Source: Negativicoccus succinicivorans (lineage in GTDB: Bacteria; Bacillota; Negativicutes; Veillonellales; Negativicoccaceae). From it: a stretch of 48,845 nt of DNA. The position numbers and the translations under genes are program-made. The stretch is from positions 1-48,845 of the forward strand of contig NZ_JAHAHH010000003.1 in assembly GCF_018373335.1 (NCBI RefSeq). The letters are read 5' to 3'. Under the pieces are notes generated by a model. That model made no database searches. It was not told the DNA's origin and saw only the letters and a list, made by a program, of their open reading frames with translations. Shown one piece after another: positions 32,213-41,057 of this stretch; position 1 is the first letter of the stretch, and each line of letters opens with the position of its first letter.

Positions 32213-33273
32213 GCGCGTTCTCCTTTCAGGCTTTTCATCCAATCCGTAAATAAGTATTCGTTGTCCGTCGGTCCCGGCGCCGCTTCGGGATGGTACTGAA
32301 TGCCCTGAATCGGCAGCGTGCGGTGGCGGAAGCCTTCGATCGTACCGTCATTCAACGAACGGTGCGTAACCACGAGCTCCGCCGGGAAATTTTCTTCACT
32401 GACGGCGTAACCGTGGTTTTGCGCCGTCATCGTGATTTTTTTCGTGGCAAGATCGATGACCGGGTGGTTCGCGCCGCGATGACCGAAGGGCAATTTAAAC
32501 GTGACTGCGCCCAACGCTTGCGCGAGCAACTGATGGCCCATGCAAATACCGAACATCGGCACTTTACCGACGAGCTCACTCAGGGTCTGGATCGTATCGG
32601 GTACATCCGCGGGGTTGCCCGGGCCGTTACTGATGAAAACGCCGTCCGGTTGGGTCGCGAGGATCTGCGCCGCTTTGGTCTGCGCCGGCACGACCGTCAG
32701 GTGGCAGTCGGCCGCCACGAGATGATCCAGCATGCGCCGTTTAATACCGCAGTCGATGACGGTAACTCGCAACCGGCCTTCGCCCATTTTATAAGCGACC
32801 GGCGTTGTCACGCGCGCGATCTGATCCTGCGGCAAAGGATGCGCAAGCGCTTCTTTCACATAATTTTCTTCCGCGGCTGTCGCAAGCACCCCGATCGGTG
32901 TGCCTTCTTTACGAATCGCGCGGGTGATCGCCCGGGTATCCGCGCCAATCAGCACCGGAATCTGATTCGCCTTGAAAAATCGGCCCAGCGAATCTTCGCT
33001 TTCCCAGTTGCTCGGGAAACGTGTCAATTCCGAAACGATAGCGCCCGAAATCGACGGTCTTTCGCCCTGCCAAATGTGGTGATTGACACCGTAGTTACCG
33101 ATCAGAGGATAGGTCAACGTCAAAATCTGGTCGGTATAGGAAGGATCCGTGTAGGACTCCTCATAGCCTGTCATCGCCGTATTAAAAACGACTTCCGCCG
33201 CTTTACTGTGTCCGCCGACAAGGTAACCCGGAAATTTCCGGCCGTCCGCCAAGTACAGATATCCTTCTTTCAT
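32209..33273 (-). CDS. carA: Carbamoyl-phosphate synthase, small (glutaminase) subunit
   Basis: A class I glutamine amidotransferase that supplies ammonia to CarB. It has 354 residues with an N-terminal CarA domain (FNTAMTGYEESYTDPSY) and a C-terminal GATase with C244 in GICMGHQ, H328 and E330 in QYHPE. The start overlaps the pyrC stop by 4 bases and the end overlaps carB, so translation is chained. In this operon the enzyme feeds pyrimidines; an arginine-specific copy, if any, is elsewhere. Confidence 0.97.
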   Translation of the reverse strand: MKEGYLYLADGRKFPGYLVGGHSKAAEVVFNTAMTGYEESYTDPSYTDQILTLTYPLIGNYGVNHHIWQGERPSISGAIVSELTRFPSNWESEDSLGRFFKANQIPVLIGADTRAITRAIRKEGTPIGVLATAAEENYVKEALAHPLPQDQIARVTTPVAYKMGEGRLRVTVIDCGIKRRMLDHLVAADCHLTVVPAQTKAAQILATQPDGVFISNGPGNPADVPDTIQTLSELVGKVPMFGICMGHQLLAQALGAVTFKLPFGHRGANHPVIDLATKKITMTAQNHGYAVSEENFPAELVVTHRSLNDGTIEGFRHRTLPIQGIQYHPEAAPGPTDNEYLFTDWMKSLKGERA

Positions 33274-34574
33274 CGTACAGCTCCTTCCCGCATTACCTGT
33301 TCACCGTCCACCCACGTCTGCACGGCGCGACCGGTCAGGGTCTTGCCCGCGAACGGAGAAAATAGAGATTTCGTATATAATTTTTCCGGTTTCACCGTCC
33401 ATTGGCTCTGCGGCGCGATGACGGTAATGTCCGCCGGCGCGCCCGCTTTCAGCACGCCCGCTTCCCTCTGCAAAAGTCGCGCCGGCTGCACGGACATCGC
33501 GTCGACCAGCCGCTCCCAGTCGATGTGACCGGGGGTAAGCGCGTACGTAATGACGGCGGCGAGCGATGTTTCCAAGCCGCTCATGCCGTTCGGCGCGCAG
33601 CAGAACGGTACGTCTTTTTCTTCATCGGCATGCGGCGAATGATCCGTCACAATCGCATCGATCGTGCCGTCCGCCAGCGCTGCCAGCAGCGCCTGACGAT
33701 CGTCTTCTTCACGTAACGGCGGCGCCACTTTAAACGCCGCGTCGTAATTTTGAATTTCGGCATCCGTCAGCGCCAAATGATGCGCCGTCACTTCACAGGT
33801 AACGCGGACACCGCGTTGTTTCGCCGCCCGAATGAGTTCCACGGCATGCGCGGAGCTCACGTGCGCGATATGAATATGCGCGCCCGTCATTTCGGCAAGC
33901 AAAATGTCGCGAGCAACGGCGATATCTTCCGCCGCGCGCGGTCGTCCGACAACGCCCAGCGCCGTCGAAACTTTGCCTTCATGCATAAAACCCTGCGCCG
34001 CCATCGTCCAATCTTCCGCATGGTCGATGATCATTTTGCCGTAGGTGTCGGCATATTCCATCGCGCGGCGCATGAAGTCCGCGCTTTCCACATAGTGCCC
34101 GTCATCCGAAAACGCCACGGCGCCGGCGAGCGCCAGATCGCCCATGTCGCTTAAAACGCGTCCTTCCAAATTTTGGGAAACCGCGCCGATGATGTCCACT
34201 TTCACGCGTCCTTCCGCGCGGGCGCGTTCTTTGACACCGTTAAAAGTGACGAGGTCATCAATGACGGGCGTGGTATTGGCCATAGTGGCAACGCGCGTGA
34301 ACCCGCCGGCCGCCGCCGCCTGCGTACCGGTTGTCATGGATTCTTTCGCTTCCTGCCCCGGTTCGCGCAAATGCACGTGCATATCAATCAAACCCGGCGT
34401 GACGTAGCAATCGGTTACATCAATCACTTCGACGCCGTCGGTCGCCGTAATGGTTTCGCCGACACTGAGTATCTTACCGTCTTCAAAAAGCACATCGCCG
34501 ACCGCCTTTTGACCTGCGGCGGGATTAATAATCGTGCCGTTCTTAAGCAAGCGCTTCAATGCCGTTACCCCCAT
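33270..34574 (-). CDS. pyrC: Dihydroorotase
   Basis: A zinc enzyme cyclising carbamoyl-aspartate to dihydroorotate. About 434 residues with the metal motif DMHVHLREPG (H66, H68, R70) and the later TDHSPHADEEK. It is the class I type found in Gram-positive pyr operons. The boundary ATG at 34574 lies 32 bases inside pyrB. A TTG at 34559 (giving MKRLLKNGTIINP) has the GGGGGT run at better spacing and fits family N termini better, so the true start is uncertain by five codons. Confidence 0.95.
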   Translation of the reverse strand: MGVTALKRLLKNGTIINPAAGQKAVGDVLFEDGKILSVGETITATDGVEVIDVTDCYVTPGLIDMHVHLREPGQEAKESMTTGTQAAAAGGFTRVATMANTTPVIDDLVTFNGVKERARAEGRVKVDIIGAVSQNLEGRVLSDMGDLALAGAVAFSDDGHYVESADFMRRAMEYADTYGKMIIDHAEDWTMAAQGFMHEGKVSTALGVVGRPRAAEDIAVARDILLAEMTGAHIHIAHVSSAHAVELIRAAKQRGVRVTCEVTAHHLALTDAEIQNYDAAFKVAPPLREEDDRQALLAALADGTIDAIVTDHSPHADEEKDVPFCCAPNGMSGLETSLAAVITYALTPGHIDWERLVDAMSVQPARLLQREAGVLKAGAPADITVIAPQSQWTVKPEKLYTKSLFSPFAGKTLTGRAVQTWVDGEQVMREGAVR

Positions 34575-35502
34575 TCAATACTTCATTTAAAATAGCCATC
34601 CGTACGCATACGCCGTTTTTGACCTGCGTCTGTAAAAAGGCGTTTTGCGCATACGCCAATTCATGCGAAATTTCCACGCCGCGATTAATCGGGCCCGGGT
34701 GCATGATCATCGCGTCCGGCGCCACCTCTTGCAACAATGCGCTCGAGATCCCGTAGGTGCGGGCATACTCGCGATTATTCGGAATAAAACCGGCCGCCGC
34801 GCGTTCGTTTTGCAAGCGCAAAATCTGAATCGCATCAGCGTCCCGCAGCGCTTCTTTCAGATCCGTGTGCAGGATCGCGCCGAGCTCGGCGAATTCGCGC
34901 GGCACCAACGTACGCGGGCCGACCATGTGCACTTCGGCTCCGAGTTTGGTAAAGCCGGCTAGATCGCTGCGCGCGACGCGCGAGTGCAGAATGTCGCCGA
35001 CGATAACATATTTAAGTCCTTTAATCTTGCCTTTCTGTTCCCGCACGGTGAAGAGATCCAAAAGTCCCTGCGACGGATGCGCGTGCAAACCGTCACCGGC
35101 ATTGATAACGACCGGAAAATGCGGGAAACGTTTACCGATTTCCACCGCATAGGCCGCGGCGCCCGATGCTTCATGACGCATGACGATCGCGTCCGCCGCC
35201 AACGCCGCCACCGTCAACAACGTATCGCGGAGGCTTTCGCCCTTGGTCATTGAACTGGTGCTTTTATTGATGTTAATGACATCCGCCCCGAGGTACTTCC
35301 CCGCGAGCTCAAAGGAACTGCGCGTGCGTGTCGAATTTTCCGAAAACACATTGACAATCGCTTTGCCCCGTAATAAATCCGTTTTTTTGGCGCCGCTCGC
35401 AATGAATTTCTTCATTGCCAGAGCTTGCGTCAAAATCGCTTCGATTTCCGCCGCCGTGAGTGACGCCAAATCAATCAGCGAACGGCCTTGCCAGTCGACC
35501 AT
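34543..35502 (-). CDS. pyrB: Aspartate carbamoyltransferase, catalytic chain
   Basis: It transfers the carbamoyl group to aspartate, the committed pyrimidine step. It has 319 residues with the carbamoyl-phosphate loop SENSTRTRSSFE (54-65), the KGESLRDT loop and the C-terminal HPGPINRG. No pyrI regulatory gene is nearby, as expected for Firmicutes where PyrR controls expression. It is the first gene of pyrB-pyrC-carA-carB-pyrK-pyrD; pyrE, pyrF and pyrR are not in the window. Confidence 0.97.
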   Translation of the reverse strand: MVDWQGRSLIDLASLTAAEIEAILTQALAMKKFIASGAKKTDLLRGKAIVNVFSENSTRTRSSFELAGKYLGADVININKSTSSMTKGESLRDTLLTVAALAADAIVMRHEASGAAAYAVEIGKRFPHFPVVINAGDGLHAHPSQGLLDLFTVREQKGKIKGLKYVIVGDILHSRVARSDLAGFTKLGAEVHMVGPRTLVPREFAELGAILHTDLKEALRDADAIQILRLQNERAAAGFIPNNREYARTYGISSALLQEVAPDAMIMHPGPINRGVEISHELAYAQNAFLQTQVKNGVCVRMAILNEVLNGGNGIEALA

Positions 35503-35644
35503 GCTGTTGCCTCCTCATGAAAAAAACCTCTTTGTCCCGGGACAAAGAGGTTGCATAGCAAACACAGCTACGACCACCCTTACTAGCCTCACGGGACCAG
35601 TTTAAAAGATGCTCTCACCACCGCTCGCAAGCGGTAATGTTTTC
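35503..35644 (-). promoter_or_regulatory. PyrR-type pyr attenuator leader
   Basis: The leader has two parts. At 35582-35601 a hairpin reads ACTGGTCCCGTGAGGCTAGT on the minus strand; its loop GTCCCGTGAGGCT matches the conserved PyrR-binding anti-antiterminator loop. At 35525-35552 lies a perfect 14-bp inverted repeat (AACCTCTTTGTCCC and its complement) followed by a T run, the attenuator terminator just before the pyrB ribosome-binding site. With UMP, PyrR binding should favour termination. Confidence 0.88.
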
Positions 35645-35650
35645 TGTACT

Positions 35651-35679
35651 ATTGTACTCATTGCCGGTTCTTTTGTCAA
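35651..35679 (-). promoter_or_regulatory. Promoter of the pyr operon
   Basis: TTGACA (35674-35679), 17 bases, TACAAT (35651-35656). The TGA stop codon of the upstream exported-protein gene (35676-35678) is part of the -35 hexamer. Confidence 0.85.
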
Positions 35680-36794
35680 TCGTTTTCCTGCTCGCGAGCG
35701 ACTTGGGAAGCGCCCATGGTGTGCGGTACCAGCCATATCCGTACAGGCAGGAAAGACGCCCCCGCCGGCGTCCATGTAACCGTCACCGTGCTTTCGGTAG
35801 GAAACGTTCCGAGATGAATCGTATCCCGCACCGTATCGGTACCGATAGCGCGTTTTTGGTAATGGCCCGCGAGCGATACCGGTCGCCAACGGCCGTTGGC
35901 TTCGATTGCCATATCGCCGGCATAGCCTCCTCCCTGCGGATTGAAAAAGAGATCCACCGGCCCCAGTCCGATGAGAGGAATTTTAATGGTATACGTCATG
36001 CCGTAATTACCGCGTAAGGTCACTTCGCGTCCGGTGATTTCATCGCGCCCGACAAGATAGGGATCGCGAGTACCGTCGGCCAAATGAATGACACGCATGC
36101 CGTCCCGATCCGGACGATACGGTGCGAGCTCGACTTCGCGCGCCGTAGCGGGAAAGGTGCCGCGGTCATGCGCCGCATCGTGTTCTAAGGACGGTAAGTA
36201 CGCCAAGCGGTGCAACGCGGTGCGTGAAGTGCCAAGCATGGCGACTCGCACATTGACGGGAGCTGACGTTTCCAAGTCCAAAATGCCTGAAATCAATTCA
36301 CCCGGCTGCACGACAATCCGTTCTTCTTGGAGCAGCAGTTCAGGCCGCCCTTCCGTCAGGCGCAACACCCGCTGCGCCGCCGGCGCGAAAAGTTCTTTGC
36401 GCGATAATTCCCGACCGTGGCGGGTATAAAAGCTGTCCGGCATGCCGACTACTTCCCGCGTCACGCCGATCGCCGCGTCAGCGTTTTCGGAGAGCGCATA
36501 CACCACCAATTGCATCGGCCGCGGAGATCCGTTGACATGGTAAAAGTAAAGCCGTCCATGGCCGTCAATCGTTCCTTGGCAAAGCAGACCTTCCCCCTTG
36601 ACATACTCCGGACTGTCGGAAAACACCAAGGTCGCGCTGTCATCCCTACGTATCGCCGCCTGCTCTTCCCCTTCATACGGCGCCTGCCAAGAGGATAACT
36701 CCGCAGCGGGATACGCTTCCGCCTGACCGTTGACTAACGACGCTACCAGCATTCCGCCGACAATATTGAGCCAATTCTTCCAGGTTTGCTTCAT
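35676..36794 (-). CDS. Exported protein of unknown function
   Basis: I do not recognise this 372-residue protein. A signal peptide (MKQTWKNWLNIVGGMLVASL, cut near GQAEA/YPAAE at 27) points to the periplasm or envelope; there is no lipobox or SLH domain. The mature part is rich in beta-strand-like sequence and has no evident catalytic motif. Notable stretches are GHGRLYFYHVNGSPRPMQLVVYALS near 78-102 and a C-terminal FLPVRIWLVPH. The gene overlaps the whiA stop as ATGA and is therefore translated with the rapZ-yvcK-whiA genes. No terminator follows; the pyr promoter overlaps its stop. Confidence 0.75.
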   Translation of the reverse strand: MKQTWKNWLNIVGGMLVASLVNGQAEAYPAAELSSWQAPYEGEEQAAIRRDDSATLVFSDSPEYVKGEGLLCQGTIDGHGRLYFYHVNGSPRPMQLVVYALSENADAAIGVTREVVGMPDSFYTRHGRELSRKELFAPAAQRVLRLTEGRPELLLQEERIVVQPGELISGILDLETSAPVNVRVAMLGTSRTALHRLAYLPSLEHDAAHDRGTFPATAREVELAPYRPDRDGMRVIHLADGTRDPYLVGRDEITGREVTLRGNYGMTYTIKIPLIGLGPVDLFFNPQGGGYAGDMAIEANGRWRPVSLAGHYQKRAIGTDTVRDTIHLGTFPTESTVTVTWTPAGASFLPVRIWLVPHTMGASQVAREQEND

Positions 36795-37735
36795 GATTTC
36801 CCCCTGTCCTGACCTTGAGCCCGCAATGCGTCCGCAAGATCCGACAATTTTCTGAATCGGTGATACAATCCTGATTTTGTCATTTTTTTATCGGTATAAC
36901 CGGCCAGTTCCCGAAGCGGCACATCAGGATGCGCCAACCGCAGTTCCGCCGCTTCTTTCAAACGCGGCGGCAAGGTGTGCAGCGGCTGCACGCTGCGGAT
37001 CAGTTCGATGTCACGCAGCTGTCGCACCGCGGCGTCTACCGTTTTTTGTAAATTGGCCGTCTCGCAATTGACCACGCGGTTGACCTGATTCCGCATATCT
37101 TTCAACACGCGGACATTTTCAAATTCCAGTAACGCCTGATCCGCGCCCATAATCTGCAACAACCGCGCCACGCTTTCTCCCGTTTTAAGATAAACGATGT
37201 AATCGTCTTTGCGTTCGACGATTCGCCCCTGCAGACGAAAGGTTTTAAGCATGCGCACCAAGGTTTTCGCGAAAGCGACGGACTCCGTGACGAATTCCAA
37301 ATGGTAATCACCTTGCGGACGATTGACCGAGCCACCGCCTAAAAAAGCGCCGGCCAAGTAAGCGCGACGGGTTTCCCGACCGCGAAACATTTCATCGTCA
37401 CGGATCTCGGTCACGGGCAGTAATCCCAATTCTTCCAGAAAACGCTGGCCGACCGGTCCCGGTAAAATCGTCAATGTGTAGACATTTTTCTTGCGCAATT
37501 TATTGCCGCGCCGCACCATCACCTGCGGCACGATACCGCCCGTTGCTTTGACATAGGTCAGCATTTTGCGCGCCGTCGGATTATGATGCGTCACAAACCG
37601 AATGCCCGCGCCGCCGTTCCCCATGACCAGCGATCCTCCCATGCGCAATAAGGCGGTGAGTTCCGCGCGACGGGCATCGACTTCCGTCGGCACCACTCGC
37701 GCCAATTCGTCTTTTACTTGTTCGGCAAAGGACAT
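36791..37735 (-). CDS. whiA: DNA-binding protein WhiA
   Basis: A conserved Gram-positive protein combining a degenerate LAGLIDADG homing-endonuclease fold with a C-terminal helix-turn-helix. It is linked to sporulation, division or chromosome functions. It has 314 residues, starting SFAEQVKDELARV. LAGAFLGGGSVNRP near 128-141 is the conserved core, and LRELAGYTDKKMTKSGLYHR is the C-terminal HTH. The rapZ-yvcK-whiA order is standard. The ATG follows AAAGGAGG. Confidence 0.96.
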   Translation of the reverse strand: MSFAEQVKDELARVVPTEVDARRAELTALLRMGGSLVMGNGGAGIRFVTHHNPTARKMLTYVKATGGIVPQVMVRRGNKLRKKNVYTLTILPGPVGQRFLEELGLLPVTEIRDDEMFRGRETRRAYLAGAFLGGGSVNRPQGDYHLEFVTESVAFAKTLVRMLKTFRLQGRIVERKDDYIVYLKTGESVARLLQIMGADQALLEFENVRVLKDMRNQVNRVVNCETANLQKTVDAAVRQLRDIELIRSVQPLHTLPPRLKEAAELRLAHPDVPLRELAGYTDKKMTKSGLYHRFRKLSDLADALRAQGQDRGKS

Positions 37736-37755
37736 CGCCGCCTCCTTTCTGACGC

Positions 37756-39096
37756 TTATAAACTGCGATCGAAATAGTAATCCAATAATTGCGGATGAAG
37801 ATCCGACTGCACCGCGTGCACCATGTTCACAATCGCATCGGCGACCAGGTCCGGCGCATGGCTTACCGTCATACCGTCCGCGATCAGTTTCGCGCGCACG
37901 ACTTTGACGCCCAGCGCCTGCACCGCTTCGGTGTCGCAGATCACGGGATAGGAACCCATAGCCGCGTAACGTTCGAGCACTTCGCCGGCCGGCTCGTAAT
38001 CGTTCACCAAGACGTAATCCGCCACTCCCGGCCCGATATGATCGATCAACGCCCGCAAATGATCCGCCACCGTATAACCGTCCGTTTCCCCGGGTTGGGT
38101 CATCGCGTTGCAGATATAAATTTTGGTGGCGTCACTGCGTCGTAAGGCGGTCGCAATTTCTGGCACCAAAAGATTCGGTAAAATACTCGTGTAAAGACTC
38201 CCCGGCCCAAGCGTGATGACATCCGCCGCTTCGATCGCCTCCAAGGCTGCCGTCACCGCCTGCGGCATATCCGGTAAAATATGCAGCCGTTGAATACGAC
38301 CGCCGTACTCCGGAATTTCGGACTCACCGATTACGCAGACGCCGTCCGTCATTTCCGCGCGCAAACGCACCGGTTCGGTCGTCGCCGGCACCACTTCCCC
38401 GCGCACGTTCAAAATTTCGCTTGCCGCTTCGAGTGCCAAAACGGGATCCTTATATTCTTCCATCAATGCCGCCAGGAAAAGATTCCCCAAACTGTGACCG
38501 GCAAGTTCCCCTGTGCCGCCGAAACGGTGTTGGAAAATGTATTCCATCTGACTTTCTTTGTCCGCCATAGCCACCAGGCAGTTACGCAAATCTCCCGGCG
38601 CGATAATATCCATTTCCTCGCGCAAACGTCCCGATGAGCCGCCGTCGTCGGCGACGGTGACGATCGCTGTCAGATGGGAGGTTTTCGTTTTCAAACCGCG
38701 CAGCAGTTTCGAAAGGCCGGTGCCGCCGCCGATGGAGACGATCGCCGGACCGCGATCCCGCCGCGCGCGCTCCAACATCATCTGACTGACTTTGCCGGAG
38801 CCTTCCGGCGCGATACTCTGCAAAATACGCTGCATCAGACGCTGGAACGAGAAAATCATGACCAGCGCGCCGACGATGATCAGGATCGCCCCGACGCCGG
38901 CGAGCAATGTGTAATTGTAACGTCCCGTCGTCTCGTAAAGAACGCGGAACAAAAATTCTTCCAGTACGCCGAAAACCTGGTAGTTAATAATTGTTGTCAG
39001 ACCTAAGACCAAGAACAGAAGTCCTACCGAAAAGAGCAGGACCCAGCGCTTGATGCGCAGCCCCGGATAGAGCCAGCGCCATGCCGAATGCCACAT
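37756..39096 (-). CDS. yvcK: YvcK/GlmR-family protein with N-terminal membrane domain
   Basis: YvcK (GlmR, CofD fold) binds UDP-GlcNAc and supports cell-wall precursor supply and growth on gluconeogenic carbon in B. subtilis. Here the core (about 117-440) has SIGGGTGLSKLL at 121-132 and VADDGGSSGRLR at 148-159. The first 110 residues are an extension with two hydrophobic spans (about 18-38 and 62-83), so this version is membrane-anchored, unlike the roughly 320-residue cytosolic form. The extension appears in frame behind a proper ribosome site (AAAGGAG). It lies between rapZ (3-base gap) and whiA. Confidence 0.93.
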   Translation of the reverse strand: MWHSAWRWLYPGLRIKRWVLLFSVGLLFLVLGLTTIINYQVFGVLEEFLFRVLYETTGRYNYTLLAGVGAILIIVGALVMIFSFQRLMQRILQSIAPEGSGKVSQMMLERARRDRGPAIVSIGGGTGLSKLLRGLKTKTSHLTAIVTVADDGGSSGRLREEMDIIAPGDLRNCLVAMADKESQMEYIFQHRFGGTGELAGHSLGNLFLAALMEEYKDPVLALEAASEILNVRGEVVPATTEPVRLRAEMTDGVCVIGESEIPEYGGRIQRLHILPDMPQAVTAALEAIEAADVITLGPGSLYTSILPNLLVPEIATALRRSDATKIYICNAMTQPGETDGYTVADHLRALIDHIGPGVADYVLVNDYEPAGEVLERYAAMGSYPVICDTEAVQALGVKVVRAKLIADGMTVSHAPDLVADAIVNMVHAVQSDLHPQLLDYYFDRSL

Positions 39097-39099
39097 AAG

Positions 39100-40002
39100 C
39101 TACTCCTTTGCCGGCGCGTAATCCTCGTGCACGTCATTTTTAAATAAATCGCGGTGCTCCGTCGACACGCTGTACCCCGCTTCTTTGAAGTGACGGGAAA
39201 GCGCTTCGGCTACCCAAACGGAACGATGCATGCCACCGGTACAGCCGACACCGATAATCCACTGTTGTTTACCTTCCTGCTCATAGTGCGGCGTGAGAAA
39301 ATCGACCAATTCCGTGAGTTTTTGCATGAATTCTTTGGTGACATCCCACTTGCCGATATACTCGCTCACCGCCGGTACCCGTCCCGACGAGTGTTTTAAT
39401 TCTTCCAAGTAAAAAGGATTCGGCAAGAAACGCACATCCAGCATCATATCCAAATCCAGCGGCGTTCCGAACTTAAATCCGAACGACACCACCGTAATGT
39501 TGAACCCTTCCGCCGTGCTGTAATTTTTAAACTGCTGCTGCAACAGACCCTTCAATCCCTGCAAAGAAAGTTCGCTCGTATCGATCACCGAGTTCGCTTG
39601 CTCCTTAATGCCACGCAAAAGCGCGCGCTCTTTTTGCAAGCCCTGCAAAATACGATCGCGCGGCGCCAGCGGATGCGCCCGACGGGTTTCCTTATAGCGG
39701 CGCACCAGCACATTATCCGTCGCGTCCAAAAAGAGCAGCCGGTAATGGTAACCGCCCGCCGCCAATTGTTGCAGCGCGTCCACGAGCGACGCGAAAAATT
39801 CACCGCCGCGAATGTCGACGACCAGCGCCGCGTGCTGGACTTTCGGACCGCCTTCGCGACAGATTTCCGCGAATTTCGGAATCAGTACCGGCGGCAAATT
39901 GTCCACACAAAAGTAACCCATGTCCTCCAAAATTTGGAGCGCGCGAGACTTTCCCGCCCCGGACATGCCCGTCATAATAATCAGCTGAAAATCACCGGCC
40001 AT
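39100..40002 (-). CDS. rapZ: RNase adapter / nucleotide-binding protein RapZ (YvcJ)
   Basis: A P-loop protein of the YvcJ/RapZ family. In E. coli it tunes glucosamine-6-phosphate synthase through sRNAs; in Firmicutes it hydrolyses nucleotides and its targets are unclear. With the ATG at 40002 it has 300 residues, with Walker A GMSGAGKS at 12-19, VDNLPP at 33-38 and the C-terminal GCTGGMHRSVWVAE. Two adjacent ATGs (40005 and 40002) follow GGAGG; the second has the better 6-base spacing. It overlaps the HAD gene by 11 bases. Confidence 0.95.
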   Translation of the reverse strand: MAGDFQLIIMTGMSGAGKSRALQILEDMGYFCVDNLPPVLIPKFAEICREGGPKVQHAALVVDIRGGEFFASLVDALQQLAAGGYHYRLLFLDATDNVLVRRYKETRRAHPLAPRDRILQGLQKERALLRGIKEQANSVIDTSELSLQGLKGLLQQQFKNYSTAEGFNITVVSFGFKFGTPLDLDMMLDVRFLPNPFYLEELKHSSGRVPAVSEYIGKWDVTKEFMQKLTELVDFLTPHYEQEGKQQWIIGVGCTGGMHRSVWVAEALSRHFKEAGYSVSTEHRDLFKNDVHEDYAPAKE

Positions 40003-40816
40003 CATTTGCCTCCAATACATATTTCGCGACTGTTTTCGCGACGCCGTCCTCATTGTTGCTCGGCGCAATATACCCCGCTACCGCTTTCAGTTCCGGCACG
40101 GCATTGGCGACCGCCACCGGCCAGCCGACCGCACGCAACAGATCAAAATCATTTTGCGCGTTGCCGAATCCCATCGTCTGTTTCATACCGATACCGTACC
40201 GAAGTCCCAGCTGCTCGACGGCGACCCCTTTGCTGACGTGAGGCGCCACCATTTCAAAGAACATCGGCGATGACTGTACAAAGTGCACCCGCCCGGCAAA
40301 TTTTTCCCGCAATACTTTGGCTATGCGCGCTATTTTTTGCGGATCGGGTTCATTAATCAAAAGTTTCGTCGGCGCGGCTGCTAATGCATCCATTTCAGCA
40401 CCGATCACTTTCGCTTCGATGCGGCAATGTTTCTCGTAATCGTCAACGCGCCGGTCGCGAAAGCGCACCCACAATTCATCATGCACATAGGCATGTACGA
40501 ACGCGTCCAACTCGCGCGCCGTCGCCACGATTTCGCGCGCGGTGGCCAGCGGAATCGGCGCATGATATAAAATTTCACCGGAAATGCACTTGGCGATCAA
40601 GCCGCCCGAATACGTGACCAGAGGCACATCGCCCAGCCCGAGTTCGGTCGCCAGTTGTCGCGCCGAGCAAAACATGCGCCCGGTCGCCACAACCACCCGA
40701 ACGCCGGCTGCCAGCGCCCGCGTCAATATGTCATGTGTGTATGGCGAAATCGTCGTGTCGTCATGCAACAGCGTGCCGTCCATGTCGATCGCCAACATAC
40801 GAATATTTGGATTCAC
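39992..40816 (-). CDS. Cof-type HAD-IIB phosphatase
   Basis: A 274-residue haloacid dehalogenase-type sugar-phosphate phosphatase. Motif I DMDGTLLHDD has nucleophile D11 and acid D13. Motif II is VVATGR, the Cof-type C2 cap lies in the middle, and motif IV-like FGNAQNDFDLL is near the C terminus. Substrates in this family are broad (sugar phosphates, PLP, FMN precursors). The start is a GTG at 40816 behind GAGGTGAT; the next ATG has no ribosome site. It heads the HAD-rapZ-yvcK-whiA-exported-protein operon. Confidence 0.88.
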   Translation of the reverse strand: MNPNIRMLAIDMDGTLLHDDTTISPYTHDILTRALAAGVRVVVATGRMFCSARQLATELGLGDVPLVTYSGGLIAKCISGEILYHAPIPLATAREIVATARELDAFVHAYVHDELWVRFRDRRVDDYEKHCRIEAKVIGAEMDALAAAPTKLLINEPDPQKIARIAKVLREKFAGRVHFVQSSPMFFEMVAPHVSKGVAVEQLGLRYGIGMKQTMGFGNAQNDFDLLRAVGWPVAVANAVPELKAVAGYIAPSNNEDGVAKTVAKYVLEANDGR

Positions 40817-40833
40817 TTCATCACCTCGAGTGT

Positions 40834-40842
40834 ATTATAACA
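40834..40842 (-). promoter_or_regulatory. Extended -10 promoter of the HAD-rapZ-yvcK-whiA operon
   Basis: TGT-TATAAT on the minus strand, about 17 bases before the GTG start; no good -35 is visible. The rest of the gap, 40843-41027, shows nothing I can assign. Confidence 0.5.
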
Positions 40843-41027
40843 CGGAGCGGCGTGTTCCATCTTTCGTTGCCCTTACTTGACAGTCTTTTAACGCGCTTTT
40901 GCGCTTCTTTTTACGGCGAGTATTTTGACAAAAAGTTGAGTGTCGCCGAAAGATTTTCTGCGATCTTGTTATACCTGCGCTTTGCTTCGGCAGACGATCG
41001 GCAAAATCCGATTGTAAATAACGCAAC

Positions 41028-41053
41028 AAAAAAGCGGCCGAAGCCGCTTTTTT
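41028..41053 (-). terminator. Terminator after ompM
   Basis: AAAAAAGCGGC / GCCGCTTTTTT with loop CGAA, starting 5 bases past the ompM stop, with a T run on the minus strand. Confidence 0.88.
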
Positions 41054-41057
41054 ATCA

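Noticed and set aside
32290..33528. 412-codon plus-strand frame opposite carA and pyrC
   Set aside because: Antisense shadow spanning two verified genes; low-complexity arginine-rich product.
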